Source: Isoetes taiwanensis (taxonomy: Eukaryota > Streptophyta > Lycopodiopsida > Isoetales > Isoetaceae). From it: 64,000 bases of DNA. The position numbers were made by a program, and so were the translations under genes. The notes under the pieces are model-generated. The model saw nothing but the letters and a program-made list of their open reading frames with translations. It was not told where the DNA came from and did no database searches. Shown piece by piece: positions 44,069 through 56,175 of this stretch. The stretch is from NCBI GenBank assembly GCA_021234155.1, contig JAJEKV010000057.1, positions 3,317,821 through 3,381,820 of the forward strand, in the 5' to 3' direction. How positions within the stretch are numbered: position 1 is the first letter of the stretch; each line of letters starts with the position of its first letter.

Positions 44069-45691
44069 TGAAACGGACCTAGCCCCTTGGCCTAGGCCGT
44101 TGCACCAACATGTTAACATCTAAGTTAACAGTCATGAGATTTATATACTTGCCAATAAAATATACTCTTGCTAAATCATAAATTTACATGCGAGACAAAG
44201 CTCGTCAAATTCTTGGTGCTCCAGTAACTTCCACTAGCCAAATAGGTCGCTCCTAGGTCTTCTATTCCAACTTCCACTAGGGCCTCAGAAAACGTCCCTC
44301 CATAGCAACCTCATCCCCGGACTCCTATTCGACTATGGCATTCTCAGCTCAAGACGTACCGTCTTAAACATACACCAACAACATAAGGGGGTTAGTCCAC
44401 AAGGACTAAGTGGGGAGGAAAGATTTCGGGAGCATTCACAACATCAACCACAAAGCAATCTAGCATATAACATCCAAGATAAGAAGACAATAGATTTACC
44501 TGCTCCATTATGCCCCTGCATTAGTTAGAACTCATACTACAAGCATGTTTACATTCACATCAATCTTCTGTATGTATGCACATATGCCAAGCGTAATCCT
44601 CGGGTTGCGACCCCAAGGAGACCACTCTCTCCATCTGTACGTACAGGGTTCAACTCATCCAACAGGCCATCCGCCGGATCTTGAGTTACACGGCCACCCC
44701 ACCCCTCCGAAGGTGGGCCGTAAATGCAACATGCCATCCGTCTAGCCACCTAGAACGGATGCGGAGTCTCACGGCCACCCCACCCCTCCGAAGGTGGGCC
44801 GTTTGCAAGATGCAACATCATCCATCATGACTTCACAAGATAGAATATCACCAATAACCTTACAGGTTGATCCAATACGAGATATCATAGAATCCTCATG
44901 CATCTTACTTCCACGAACAACCATAGAGCAATGCAACACAATAAGGTTCATACCAAGATATTTCATAACCCAGTGACAACATCTCATCGCCACATCTCAA
45001 GAACATGACTTCCTTAACATATAAACAACCATAACTTCCAGGTAATACCATAATTACCCTAACGTCCTAGAGATAATTCACATATTCTACTGGAAGCATA
45101 ACCAAGCAATACAATAGACCAAGCACTCATCAAATCCCCAAGAACGCGTCAAATCCCCACCTCAGTTTCTCGGATTGATTCGGCTTCCTATTGACTAGAT
45201 CTGCCTTTCTTGCTTCCATTTCCTCATCGCCTTCCCATCTGCAAGCTCCTTCCGGTTTCTGCTACTGTCCCACAATTCGGCCAGCCTCTCCTTCTCTAGA
45301 GAATAGGCAGAGGAGAACAATCAACAAGATCCTTCACCAAACCAAGGCACCCTCTCCTTTGTTCACATCCAATATATATACACAATGAGTACATCTCAAT
45401 GCATATGCATGCTAGACAAGTGTTGTGCATGCAATCACATGCATGCATGCGCATGTGCATGTACATGCATGCTAGACAAGTGTTGTGCATGCAATCTAAT
45501 GCATGGTTTAGCATATTTTATAAGTCCACTACACATTAATCTAACACCTTCTGCTTATATAACCTTTGCCAATATATTTCTATAGTTTTAAATACCACTA
45601 CTAGCATAACCCATGGACGCATATCAACAAGATCGTTAGATGATCTACACCCTCTTATATTGAGGCAAAGTAAGCCACTAGGTTCGTTACA
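44069..45691 (-). repeat. 3' LTR (left copy)
   Basis: 1623 bp. Contains an internal doubled module (cggccaccccacccctccga twice, 44693 and 44773) and a palindrome-rich GCATGC cluster at 45404-45510. Confidence 0.9.
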
Positions 45692-46936
45692 TTCTCCCCT
45701 TGTAAAATTCAACTCATGTCCTCATGAGTTACTTGAGGTACACATGCTTCTCCAACCTTAATATGTGGCATAACTCTACTCCGTAAGGCACTGCTTCAAT
45801 GCGGCTAATACTGCTTCTACTACTTTTAAATGCAAAAGTCTAAGCTTTAGCCAACTAGGGCATCTCTTATCGCGACTCGGAGCCACTGCTATGTTCTGAT
45901 GCAGTCTCCTCAATTGCACATTTTCGTCACAATAGTAGTATTATACAACAACTTCCTCATTAACCCATATAGGGTTTAAGCTCTACTATTTCCATCTAAA
46001 TTGATGGAGTCCTAACTTAATCTTCCACATACTCTAAATACATCTAAGTGCATCAACCTTGCCACTAGCATGTATAAAGTTGGAACTAAACTTATAATGA
46101 AATTCGTATAATTATTTACTACACATGTTCAAGCTGATGTAGCAAACATCTGCATTATAGGGTTAATCCACTTTTTCCTACTAAGAATAAAATAGCACAT
46201 TATGAAATACTAACTCCACCATGGCAAGAGAGATACTCAGCTCAGACTAGATATGTATTCATATGACACGTTTTGGGTGGCCAATCCAAAAGAGACAAAT
46301 AAAAACATAATCACATCCCCCATCTGTGTATCTTATGGCTATACAACCCACACAAGTAAATTCAAGGGAACCTAAAAGATTATGAACATAGTTTACTATG
46401 ACTTCTCACAAAAAGAACCTACTCAACATAGCTAACGACTTCCTAAACCCTCGAGTTTACCTCTTTAAGCACTGTTCATGGGCCCTCACAACCCTAGCAT
46501 TGATTTTGCTAAAGCACTACAACTCTCTACACATGGTCTACTTTAAAATAATGCGGCAACGTGGTCCACCATTAGACAATCTACCAATTATAGAAATTTG
46601 TAGGAACATACCTTCACAATTATCATGGCCCGCTGTCCATGCCTTGCATGAAAACATCCGACTTAACATTTCATCCTATTTTCCGTAACTTTAGACCAAG
46701 TTTAGCTCCTTGATGAACTGCATTCCATTAGCTTTTCTACCTTACATAGCATAGAATAATAATCAAAACTTAAGATACTATCAATCCCTTAGTCCTATGC
46801 CCGTTTCTTGTTGCTCTTAACTTATCTTGGCCAGTGCATTTACCAAACAACAAACCGTTCTACTTTATAGTAGAATCTCTTGAACTCTTAGCCTCTTAGC
46901 TCCTAATTCCCACGGCCCGAAGGTGTCGGAACTTTC

Positions 46937-46948
46937 CGCTCTGATACC
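46937..46948 (-). promoter_or_regulatory. tRNA-Met primer binding site
   Basis: Minus strand TGGTATCAGAGC, about two bases inside the right LTR. Complements the 3' end of plant initiator tRNA-Met. Confidence 0.85.
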
Positions 46949-46950
46949 AC

Positions 46951-48577
46951 TGAAACGGACCTAGCCCCTTGGCCTAGGCCGTTGCACCAACATGTTAACA
47001 TCTAAGTTAACAGTCATGAGATTTATATACTTGCCAATAAAATATACTCTTGCTAAATCATAAATTTACATGCGAGACAAAGCTCGTCAAATTCTTGGTG
47101 CTCCGGTAACTTCCACTAGCCAAATAGGTCGCTCCTAGGTCTTCTATTCCAACTTCCACTAGGGCCTCAGAAAACGTCCCTCCATAGCAACCTCATCCCC
47201 GGACTCCTATTCGACTATGGCATTCTCAGCTCAAGACGTACCGTCTTAAACATACACCAACAACATAAGGGGGTTAGTCCACAAGGACTAAGTGGGGAGG
47301 AAAGATTTCGGGAGCATTCACAACATCAACCACAAAGCAATCTAGCATATAACATCCAAGATAAGAAGACAATAGATTTACCTGCTCCATTATGCCCCTG
47401 CATTAGTTAGAACTCATACTACAAGCATGTTTACATTCACATCAATCTTCTGTATGTATGCACATATGCCAAGCGTAATCCTCGGGTTGCGACCCCAAGG
47501 AGACCACTCTCTCCATCTGTACGTACAGGGTTCAACTCATCCAACAGGCCATCTGGCCGGATGCGGAGTTACACGACCACCCCACCCCTCCGAAGATGGG
47601 CCGTAAATGCAACATGCCATCCGTCTAGCCATCTAGAACGGATGCGGAGTCTCACGGCCACCCCACCCCTCCGAAGGTGGGCCGTTTGCAAGATGCAACA
47701 TCATCCATCATGACTTCACAAGATAGAATATCACCAATAACCTTACAGGTTGATCCAATACGAGATATCATAGAATCCTCATGCATCTTACTTCCACGAA
47801 CAACCATAGAGCAATGCAACACAATAAGGTTCATACCAAGATATTTCATAACCCAGTGACAACATCTCATCGCCACATCTCAAGAACATGACTTCCTTAA
47901 CATATAAACAACCATAACTTCCAGGTAATACCATAATTACCCTAACGTCCTAGAGATAATTCACATATTCTACTGGAAGCATAACCAAGCAATACAATAG
48001 ACCAAGCACTCATCAAATCCCCAAGAACGCGTTAAATCCCCACCTCAGTTTCTCGGATTGATTCGGCTTCCTATTGACTAGATCCGCCTTTTTCTTGCTT
48101 CCATTTCCTCATCGCCTTCCCATCCAAGCAAGCTCCTTCCTGGTTTTACGCTCGTCCCCACAATTCGCCACCTCTCCTTCTCTAGAGAATAGGCGTAGGA
48201 GAACAATCAACAAGATCCTTCACCAAACCAAGGCACCCTCTCCTTTGTTCACATCCAATATATATACACAATGAGTACATCTCAATGCATATGCATGCTA
48301 GACAAGTGTTGTGCATGCAATCACATGCATGCATGCGCATGTGCATGTACATGCATGCTAGACAAGTGTTGTGCATGCAATCTAATGCATGGTTTAGCAT
48401 ATTTTATAAGTCCACTACACATTAATCTAACACCTTCTGCTTATATAACCTTTGCCAATATATTTCTATAGTTTTAAATACCACTACTAGCATAACCCAT
48501 GGACGCATATCAACAAGATCGTTAGATGATCTACACCCTCTTATATTGAGGCAAAGTAAGCCACTAGGTTCGTTACA
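46951..48577 (-). repeat. 5' LTR (right copy)
   Basis: 1627 bp, direct repeat of 44069-45691. Differences cluster near 47553-47640 and 48085-48195. Confidence 0.9.
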
Positions 48578-49104
48578 TTTTACTACACATCATTGCATTC
48601 TATGTACCTGAATCATGGCACCTTGAATCCGGCATGCATGCCGACATGGTTTCCTCAAGCCACAAATCCCTTAAGCCCGTATAGGAATTTCTATCCCCAA
48701 AAACCATCAAACCCCAAATCTTCCACACAAAATTTTTCTTCAAATTTTTGCATAGTTGCGAATTTTTCCCGGCTGCTAATACCCCCAAAACCTTGGGGAA
48801 ATTAGCTAAGAAAAAATCCAAAAAGGTTTTCATTCAAACCGAAAAATCCAAATTTAAACAATAGACAATCTCCCAAATCTCAATAGTGAAACTGAAAATC
48901 AATCAGGAGCAATGGGTTATCCAAAATAATCACCGCTGTCAAGATGCACGACAGCGTATGTCTGGCGATGATACACATGTGGGATATTTTTGGGATATTT
49001 TGGAACGTATATCCATACCGTAATAGTATGCGAATAACGTACGGTATACCAATACACCCCCCCACTTAACCTACCGCTTAAACCCATTCCATGATCGCCT
49101 AGCC
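48578..49104. other. Upstream region of NBP35
   Basis: No gene seen. It is the only space for the NBP35 promoter and 5' UTR, since an LTR ends at 48577. No convincing TATA box was found. Confidence 0.4.
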
Positions 49105-50489
49105 ATGGAGAACGGAGCGATCGGCGATGTCCCAGAGAATGCCAATAAGCGTAAGCTCCCGGCTTTCCCTTTTTAAGTAGACGCAGCCAGAATAGATTGC
49201 TAATTATTTTTGTTTAAGTCCAGATTGCCCAGGCACTGAAGCAGAAGCTGCTGGCAAGGCAGCAGCTTGTGAAGGTTGCCCAAATCAACAAATTTGTGCT
49301 ACAGCTCCGAAAGGACCCGATCCTGGTACGGATTTTTAGTGCAACACTTTTGTTTAGGTTTAAACATTTTCGCTTGGTAGTTTTAGAATGACGTGCAGGT
49401 CGTTTGTGATGGTTTAAACAGTTTAAGGGATGCACAAATTTGCATTACGCTCAAAGGATTTAATTTCTGGGAGAATAATTTTGGGTAGAAAGCTGTTTTG
49501 TTAGGGTTTTTGATCTTTGGAGAGCATGAGCGTCTTCTTGGTAAATTGCAATATAAGATTTATAATAATTATGTTTCAATGTGGCAGATCTCGTTGCAAT
49601 TGGAGAGCGCATGAGCACAATTAAACATAAGGTGCTTGTATTGTCTGGGAAAGGTGGTGTAGGCAAAAGCACCTTTGCTTCACAACTTGCTTTTGCACTA
49701 GCTGGGATGGACAAGCAAGTAGGGTTACTAGACATTGATATCTGTGGACCAAGCATACCAAAAATGCTTGGCCTTGAAGGGCATGAAATTCATCAAAGCA
49801 ACCTGGGATGGTCTCCTGTTTATGTTGAGGATAATCTTGGCGTGATGTCTATTGGGTTCATGCTTCCAGACCCCAATGAAGCAGTGATTTGGAGAGGTCC
49901 ACGAAAGAACAGCCTGATCAAGCAGTTTTTGAAGGATGTTTATTGGAGCGACCTTGATTATCTCATAGTGGATGCTCCCCCAGGAACATCCGATGAGCAC
50001 ATCTCTATTGCTCAGTATTTAAAAGCAACAAATGTTGATGGTGCAATTGTTGTTACAACACCTCAAGAAGTGTCTCTTATTGATGTTAGGAAGGAGATTA
50101 ATTTCTGTAAGAAGGTAGGGATTCCTATTCTTGGAGTTGTAGAGAACATGAGTGGTCTCCAGCAACAGCTGCAAAAGTTTCAGTTTAAAAAATTCAAAGA
50201 GGATGGGGAAGTGGAGGATGTCACTGATAAATTGTTTTCTGTGCTAGAAAAGAATGCACCTGACATACTTTCAGCCTTTGCATGCACTGATGTTTTTTAT
50301 GTTGGAGAAGGCGGAGCAGAAAAAATGGCCAAGGAAATGGGTGTGCCTTTTCTTGGTCGTGTGCCTCTTGATCCACAATTGAGCAAGGCTGCTGAGGAAG
50401 GACGCCCATGCTTCACAGATTCTAAATGCAGATCAAGTGCATTGGCTTTGCAGACGATCATAAAGAAAGTCATTAAACTAGTTGAATGA
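49105..50489 (+). CDS. NBP35: NBP35, cytosolic Fe-S cluster scaffold P-loop ATPase
   Basis: Three exons with GT-AG borders: 49105-49150, 49224-49325 and 49588-50489; 1050 nt, 349 aa, close to the usual plant length. NBP35 is the scaffold on which [4Fe-4S] clusters are built for cytosolic and nuclear proteins. The N-terminus [20 protein letters not shown] and following residues give the Cx13Cx2Cx5C motif for a stable cluster. The ATPase shows GKGGVGKST (Walker A), DIDICGPS and [10 protein letters not shown]. The region after ENMSGL has no CPxC pair, as I recall for plant NBP35 but unlike fungal and animal NUBP1. The start is fixed by [12 protein letters not shown] in exon 1; without exons 1 and 2 the long frame misses the cluster motif. 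No lesions seen. Confidence 0.95.
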
Positions 50490-51348
50490 CATAATTTGCT
50501 GTGTAAATACTGATGGATGAGAATGAGAGTGTGAATTAGTTTTTGGAATGACATTGGCGATTCTCTTATTTTTGTTAATGCCATGTAAATAAGCATGTTA
50601 GGGATTATTTAGTAGCTGACTGAATAACATTCATGAATTGTAATTGTGAAGGTATCAAAATAGTTTTGCGTATAAATGAAATTGCTTCGTGTTGCTTGGA
50701 ATGGCGAACCTGCTATTCTAAAATGTCAGAACTAAGAAGGTTTTTAATGACATGCTGGGCGATTTGTTTCAGTGCTATGTAAAGAGGCGTGTCAAAATGC
50801 TGACTGACTTAACAATTACGTAGGCTGTTGTTTGCAACATGGGATAGTTGATTTATGTTGTTTCATTTTTGATAGAATGGGATTGGCCTAAAGGAGGTCA
50901 TGAAGGATAGCAAAATTGCCGATTTTCTGATTCCGAATGTATAATTCCAATGATCTTTGTTGCAAAGATGCAGGCTGATTCATAATAGTTCCAATGATGT
51001 TTGGTAAGATCAGAAGATAATCCAATCTCATCTATTAAACTCAACTGTAAATAAGCACCAACACATGTATGATGGTATGAGTAAGCCGCGTGTTTAAAAT
51101 GTATGATAAGCCACGTCATCTGAGAGGTTTTTATTTTAGATGATCGTCCCACACATAGTATGGAAAAAAAAGTGAAAGATACAAAGGGCGTCGATTTTCT
51201 TGATGCGTTACCCGCTTACTCTGGCGCCATACCCAGAATTTAGAGCCATTTTGTTGGGGCTTTGCCATGGATAACCAGGTAAAACGACCCTCTAGATCCA
51301 GTTTGTCTTTGCTGGGTTTTAAGACGTTTTTGTTTCAACTGTAACAGG
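50490..51348. other. NBP35 3' region and spacer
   Basis: AT-rich. It should hold the NBP35 3' UTR; AATAAG-like and AATAAC-like motifs occur near 50588 and 50624, but none is decisive. No other gene seen. Confidence 0.4.
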
Positions 51349-51856
51349 GCTTTGAAAGCGGTGCCTTTTTTGGCTCCCGAAATTGGACTATCGGGCATGG
51401 CAAATTCGCTTAAGCGAATTTCACAAGGGAATATTCTTTCAAGCTCCCAGTTTTATGAATCCGGCTTCAAATCCGGCGGGCCAATCCGATTTAGGGGGTG
51501 AAGAAAAAATAGTGCAGAAAGGTTAATCAGCGAGGAAAAATCAAATGGCCGATTCAATCTGTCTTGCTTTATCATACTAGTTGGGCTGCAAATCATTAAA
51601 AAGGAGCCCGAATCTTCCATTTCACCAGGTCAGGAGCAAAAAAGTTTACCCTAAAATAAATTTAACAGGGCAAATCGGTCTAACTGAAGAACCAAACCTG
51701 CCAGAGATCCTCGATTCCTCATCCGCCATAGCTGACGAATACGCGCAGTGCGAATTTCACCTGCCGACAACTTTTTTCCGGCAGCGAAATCGCTTAAGCG
51801 AATTTGCTTGCGCAATGCCCCCAATTCAGGAGCCAAAAAAGGCCGCGCTTTGAAAG
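51349..51856. mobile_element. Mutator-like MITE with palindromic core motif
   Basis: A 488-bp element (51359-51846) is flanked by perfect 10-bp direct repeats GCTTTGAAAG (51349-51358, 51847-51856). The inverted ends share GCCTTTTTTGGCTCC, then (with gaps) AAATTCGCTTAAGCGA. Target repeats of 9-10 bp and long inverted ends fit a Mutator-like MITE. The left arm contains AAATTCGCTTAAGCGAATTT, a perfect 20-bp palindrome, and the right arm nearly the same. No coding capacity. Confidence 0.8.
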
Positions 51857-53299
51857 ACTCTTTATAGCTCTACAATTGGAGCAAAAAGAATCGGCTGTAT
51901 ACACAAGTGCGGATCAACAGATCAGATTTGCAGATACACATTAGGTATGTTATTTGTTTCGGTTGCATCCAGATGGCTAATCCTTAAATTAAAACCTCTG
52001 ATTGAATGTCCAATTAGATATGAGGCCGACTATAAATTGGAAGTCAAGAGGCAGAATTTGGAATAGCAGGTAGCAATTTTGATTAAGATGAAAATTGGTT
52101 GAGTTTGGTTTAAAAGGTCTCCTCGATTCTTATCAAGAAGAGGATCATCACTACGGCAGATTCATCAGGTTTGATTTCCCATTCCATTGATTTATGATGC
52201 CTTTGTGTGGACGGTTCTTATGCAAGTGATTGGGCTTTTGTGCATGATGTCTGCCTTTCTGGTTAGCGTTTCAGTTATTAAAGATGTCTTCTATTTCTTC
52301 GATTCCATGCTGATCTACTGTGTGGGACTTCTATTTTGCTAAAAGTAAGTAAGTTGTTGATTTATGGTATGACCTTTTCATTAGGAAGTAGATAGTTTTG
52401 ATTGTGTTATTCTACTGAGGCCATATTTATTTCCAAGCAGAATGTATTGGCCGAGTCATTTTCTTTCTGAATATATGCTACAACAGCTTTATTTCCAAAC
52501 AAAATGCATTGGCTGAGTCATTTTCTTTTTGAATATATGCTACAACTATGGCATTTTAAATGCTACGTCCTCTCGAGCTTGACACTACATATTTCCATCT
52601 GCCGTAGACTTAGGAGTTTGACATTCGTTTGAGATCCCCTAAGTATTCTTATGCTATTTCCTTTGTCTGCTATTTTAGCCATAGTCTGAAATGCAAAGAT
52701 GATGCTGCATTTACATTTGGTCATATCTATATATTTTTATTGGGACCGTTGCCTGAGCCAATCTGAGTATGTGTATGTTCCATGAGTCATTTATCCCTTA
52801 TAGGGCCAAGCATATTGACTTTAAATTGCTCCAAGCGAGGTATCCTAGATTAGGATTAGACACATCATTAAGGGACCGCAAAAGATAATCTTATGGCTCT
52901 CATTGTAACATGTATATTTCTGGTTCTAAGTTCTTTCGGAGCTCTGTTTCAGTAGTTTTTTGTATTTTTTTAATTCATAGACTGCTTATCTTTTAGGGCA
53001 TCCTCTGCAATCCTGACAAGAAGATTGAAAAGTATTGAGGATAAGGTATCCTTTGGCCATCATGATAAGAACATTGAACAATACGGAAGCTTGCTGGATT
53101 GACCTATATGGCCATCAATTCCTTTTATCAGGATGGAATGCATTACTTGATTATGATAATGATAGGAGTAAGGCAAGAAATGCATTTTCTTATTTAGAGA
53201 ACTCAAATGATGTTTATAGAGTTGAGGCTGCTTGACTAATGGCTTGCATGTTGTGGCATTTAATTTGGGGTGTGTTATCATTTGGGATGTGTTTAAAGT
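51857..53299. other. Intergenic, no gene recognised
   Basis: AT-rich. Only a 62-bp tandem duplication at 52429-52547. Confidence 0.5.
52429..52547. repeat. 62-bp tandem duplication
   Basis: Copies at 52429 and 52491 (atttccaa(g/a)ca(g/a)aatg(t/c)attgg). Confidence 0.85.
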
Positions 53300-53620
53300 T
53301 TTTGTGACCATTAGATGTTCGCATATCTTGCGGCATATTCCCTCTCATGGCCTGACATCCCTCCAATGCAGGTCGAGATTGCGTCAAATCCCTGGTTTTT
53401 GACTTACCCCTCACAAATAAACTATTCCATGGTTTGGGGTGCACTACAGCAGCATACCAACGCTGTATATACCGCCAGGAGGTTTCGATGAGCCTGGGGA
53501 CTTGAACCCCAGCATGATTCCCATGCTCATCGAGGCACGACAACCACCCCCAGCTGCTATGCCTGGGGCCGAAGCCCACTAAGAAAGCCACCAAATTAGT
53601 AATCGTGCCTGCCAAGAAAA
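53300..53620 (-). mobile_element. Candidate tRNA-derived SINE
   Basis: More GC-rich than its surroundings. On minus it contains GGGGTTCAAGTCCCC, which fits an RNA polymerase III B box inside a T-arm stem, and some 45 bp upstream TAGCAGCTGGGGG, a weak A box. No complete tRNA cloverleaf can be drawn. No target duplication or tail was found, so this stays tentative. Confidence 0.3.
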
Positions 53621-55440
53621 CAGATCTTGCCTTCTAATGAAAACAATTACAAAACCAGATTTTGCCTTGTGATGTAAAGTCAACCAAGCCAACCAGCAAC
53701 CAAGTTGAGCTTTCGAATGCCAAGGTGCTCCTGCAAGCACCACAAGTTCAGCAACTCTGATGGCACCTATACATTACCCAAAACCAGATTCCAGCCTGAT
53801 GGAACCGAAACCTTATGCTTGAATCCTTTATTCTCAGAAGAACATGCGCTCATGCAAAGATACCAATTTCGCTCAAAAAAATGTAGGTTGGAGTGCTTGT
53901 TTTAGCTCGACAGGATCTTGATGGCAACTAGAGACAAGGTAAAAAAAAATAGATGATGGCCGAACACAGCCTAACACAGCATGCTCCATGGCTCAGCGGC
54001 AAATCTGTCGGAATTAACAAGGCCGTGCCTTAACAGGGCTTTTTTGAAAATCCCAACATGCAACTGCGGCAAACACCTAGCCGCCTCCACGAGACCCATC
54101 GCCGCCTTCGCACAAGAATACCATGCAATAGAAAACAGGGCTCTCTTTTGGAATCCAACGTGCCACCGTCAGGTTATACGGTATTTTGATACGAATACAA
54201 GAAAAAACCTTCAAAAATCTTAGGTAATAAAGATACGGTTTCTGATTTCGGCAAGATTATGAACACATAAGACAAATTACATCAGTCCCCTGGGTGCAAG
54301 AACATTGAATGAGTCATGTTGTAATTCAGTAATGCAATTGTGTATATATTTAAAAATCCACTTCCATCTTATTTGTGTTTCAGAACCTTCAACTCCCTTA
54401 TTGATGCTCGTGCTCTGCATTAAACAATGATTTTGAGATTTAGAATGGTTTGTCTATATGTATTACGATGTTCAATAAGAGTAATCTCAGAGGTGATTTG
54501 ATAATGCGATTTGTAATTTATTAATTTATATTCTATTTAGCACTCTTAATTGAATTTGGAACCAAGGTTCAATGGCACATTAACTTATAAGCAACAGCTG
54601 GAATAATAGTTCTACACTTCCAATTTGTCAAACCAACTTTAAATCTTTGTAGTTTGTGCTCTAAAGTGTGAAAGAAAAATGCTTAAAATATATTACCTAT
54701 CTTTGCATGTTTCAACATAACAAATTATACTCCTCACATTAAGACCCTACTCTTTTTTGAACAATCACATTGGAACATCATCAAAAGCAAGCAATATTCT
54801 AGTATCTTGATATATCAATTGGTATTTAGCGAGGTAGGATCATTCTTTGAGAAGGATGACAAATTACTTTGTACTATCAATGATTAATTCGGACGAGTCG
54901 CACACCCGTATTCCAAAGATCTCCTAATTGGAACGCTACTCTTTTTGGGTTGCCCGTAGGGGGCAACCCTCTTGTTGGAGGATGGAGTGACATATAGAAG
55001 GCCTTGATTTGATTTGAATATAATATCCCATAAAATATTCTAAATACGCGGTTGCGATTGTCTAGGCTTAGTTAGGGTTTTTGTGACACTTTGTGATATT
55101 TAGATGGCAGAGATTGTTTGGGATGTTTTTAACGGTAGAGATTGTTTGGGTTTTCTTTGGCAGATAAGTGGAAGGTGGATCCAGCACTGTATACCTATGC
55201 AATCCCCTGTGATGATGGCAGTGGCATGGGCGAGGGCAGTGGCAGGGATAGCGGCAAGGGCTTTTAATTATAGTAGGTTTATGAAGATATTGATCCATTT
55301 GGTAAGAATTAATGCCATGCCGCTCGGAGGATATTGAGGACTAAATTTGTAGTCGGACTTTTCGAGCATCCAAAATCATTGCGATCGCTTTCTAGTACAA
55401 TTGGTTCAAAGGTAACCTTCTTCAATCTAACTAACTGCTG
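53621..55440. other. Intergenic, no gene recognised
   Basis: A perfect 9-bp hairpin (gggttgcccgtaggggcaac-type) lies at 54948-54971. The N-terminal half expected for the GH3 remnant downstream was not found. Confidence 0.45.
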
Positions 55441-55446
55441 TCTCAA

Positions 55447-56175
55447 ATGACATATCAAGGAACAGATTCACAAAGAATTGGCAGGGGAGGCTATCAGGAA
55501 GTCCTTGGTCCCTTTAAAGAATGGAAAAGAGCCAGGCTCATCCCTATTGCCTCTCTCCAAGAATTTAAAGAGGATGCTTGTTGCTAGTAGTCATGCAAAT
55601 AATTTGGGGTACCAATGTGGTGGTTGGACCATGGTCTAGCAGCAATGTTACTGAATGCAAGGACTAAGCTCTTCTGCATTCATGATTAAAATTATGGAAA
55701 AAGGTGCATACTGAACAAAATTCAAAGGAGCAAGTAAAAGGTTTATCTCAGACCATTATATGTCCTGATGCAGGAACCACAATTTTGGAGGCGATTATTG
55801 GCACTGTAGACATGACAACAGATGTTGTTTATACGAGCATCTCGATGAAAATAGCTTGAAAGAAAATAATTTTTCCTATGGGATTATAGTGGTTGGTGAA
55901 CCAAATTATGCCGACTCAGCAGGAGATAATCAGAATCTAACAATCCCTTCTGATGGGCTGACCACCATTCACAATGTTTGCCATGCGATGAAATGCTTAG
56001 TGATTTTAATATCTGAGAGGCCTTTGGTTCTGGAACCTTACCTTCCCATCGTGGATGCCTTATTGCTGCATAGATGCCTCTCACATAGTTTCAGAGAGTA
56101 GATCAGCTTCCAATGAATGTAGGAGATACGTCTTATAACCCTTTGTTTCCTTTTGCATTTGGCTTAAGTTTGAAT
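55447..56175 (+). pseudogene. GH3 beta-glucosidase/glucan exohydrolase, C-terminal remnant
   Basis: Plant GH3 enzymes hydrolyse cell-wall beta-glucans. Blocks in order: [19 protein letters not shown] and [19 protein letters not shown] (55465-55630); GTTILEAIIGTVD (55770); then after a frameshift NNFSYGIIVVGEPNYADSAG (55861), NVCHAMKCLVILISERPLVL (55972); and [19 protein letters not shown] (56110). They match the second domain of the family ([30 protein letters not shown], PMNVGDxxYDPLFPFGFGL). Stops and a frameshift break it. The N-terminal barrel with the nucleophile Asp is missing. Confidence 0.85.

Larger units (their letters stand above)
44069..48577 (-). mobile_element. Non-autonomous LTR retrotransposon with 1.6-kb LTRs (LARD-like)
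   Basis: Two long direct repeats flank a 1259-bp interior (45692-46950). On minus the LTR runs TGTAACGAACC ... GTCCGTTTCA. Next to the right copy lies gctctgatacca, which on minus is TGGTATCAGAGC, the primer site for the 3' end of initiator tRNA-Met. Next to the left copy minus reads AAGGGGAGAA, a polypurine tract. So the element is on minus with its 5' LTR at right. The interior has no gag or pol I recognise. No 5-bp target duplication is seen (ccttc at left, tttta at right). The LTRs are nearly identical except in two patches, suggesting a recent insertion. Confidence 0.9.

Noticed and set aside
44545-48471. Paired small frames with identical proteins
   Set aside because: Duplicate because they lie in the two LTRs; no coding evidence.
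53500-53580. A tRNA gene
   Set aside because: A B-box-like stem exists but no acceptor stem or anticodon arm can be formed.
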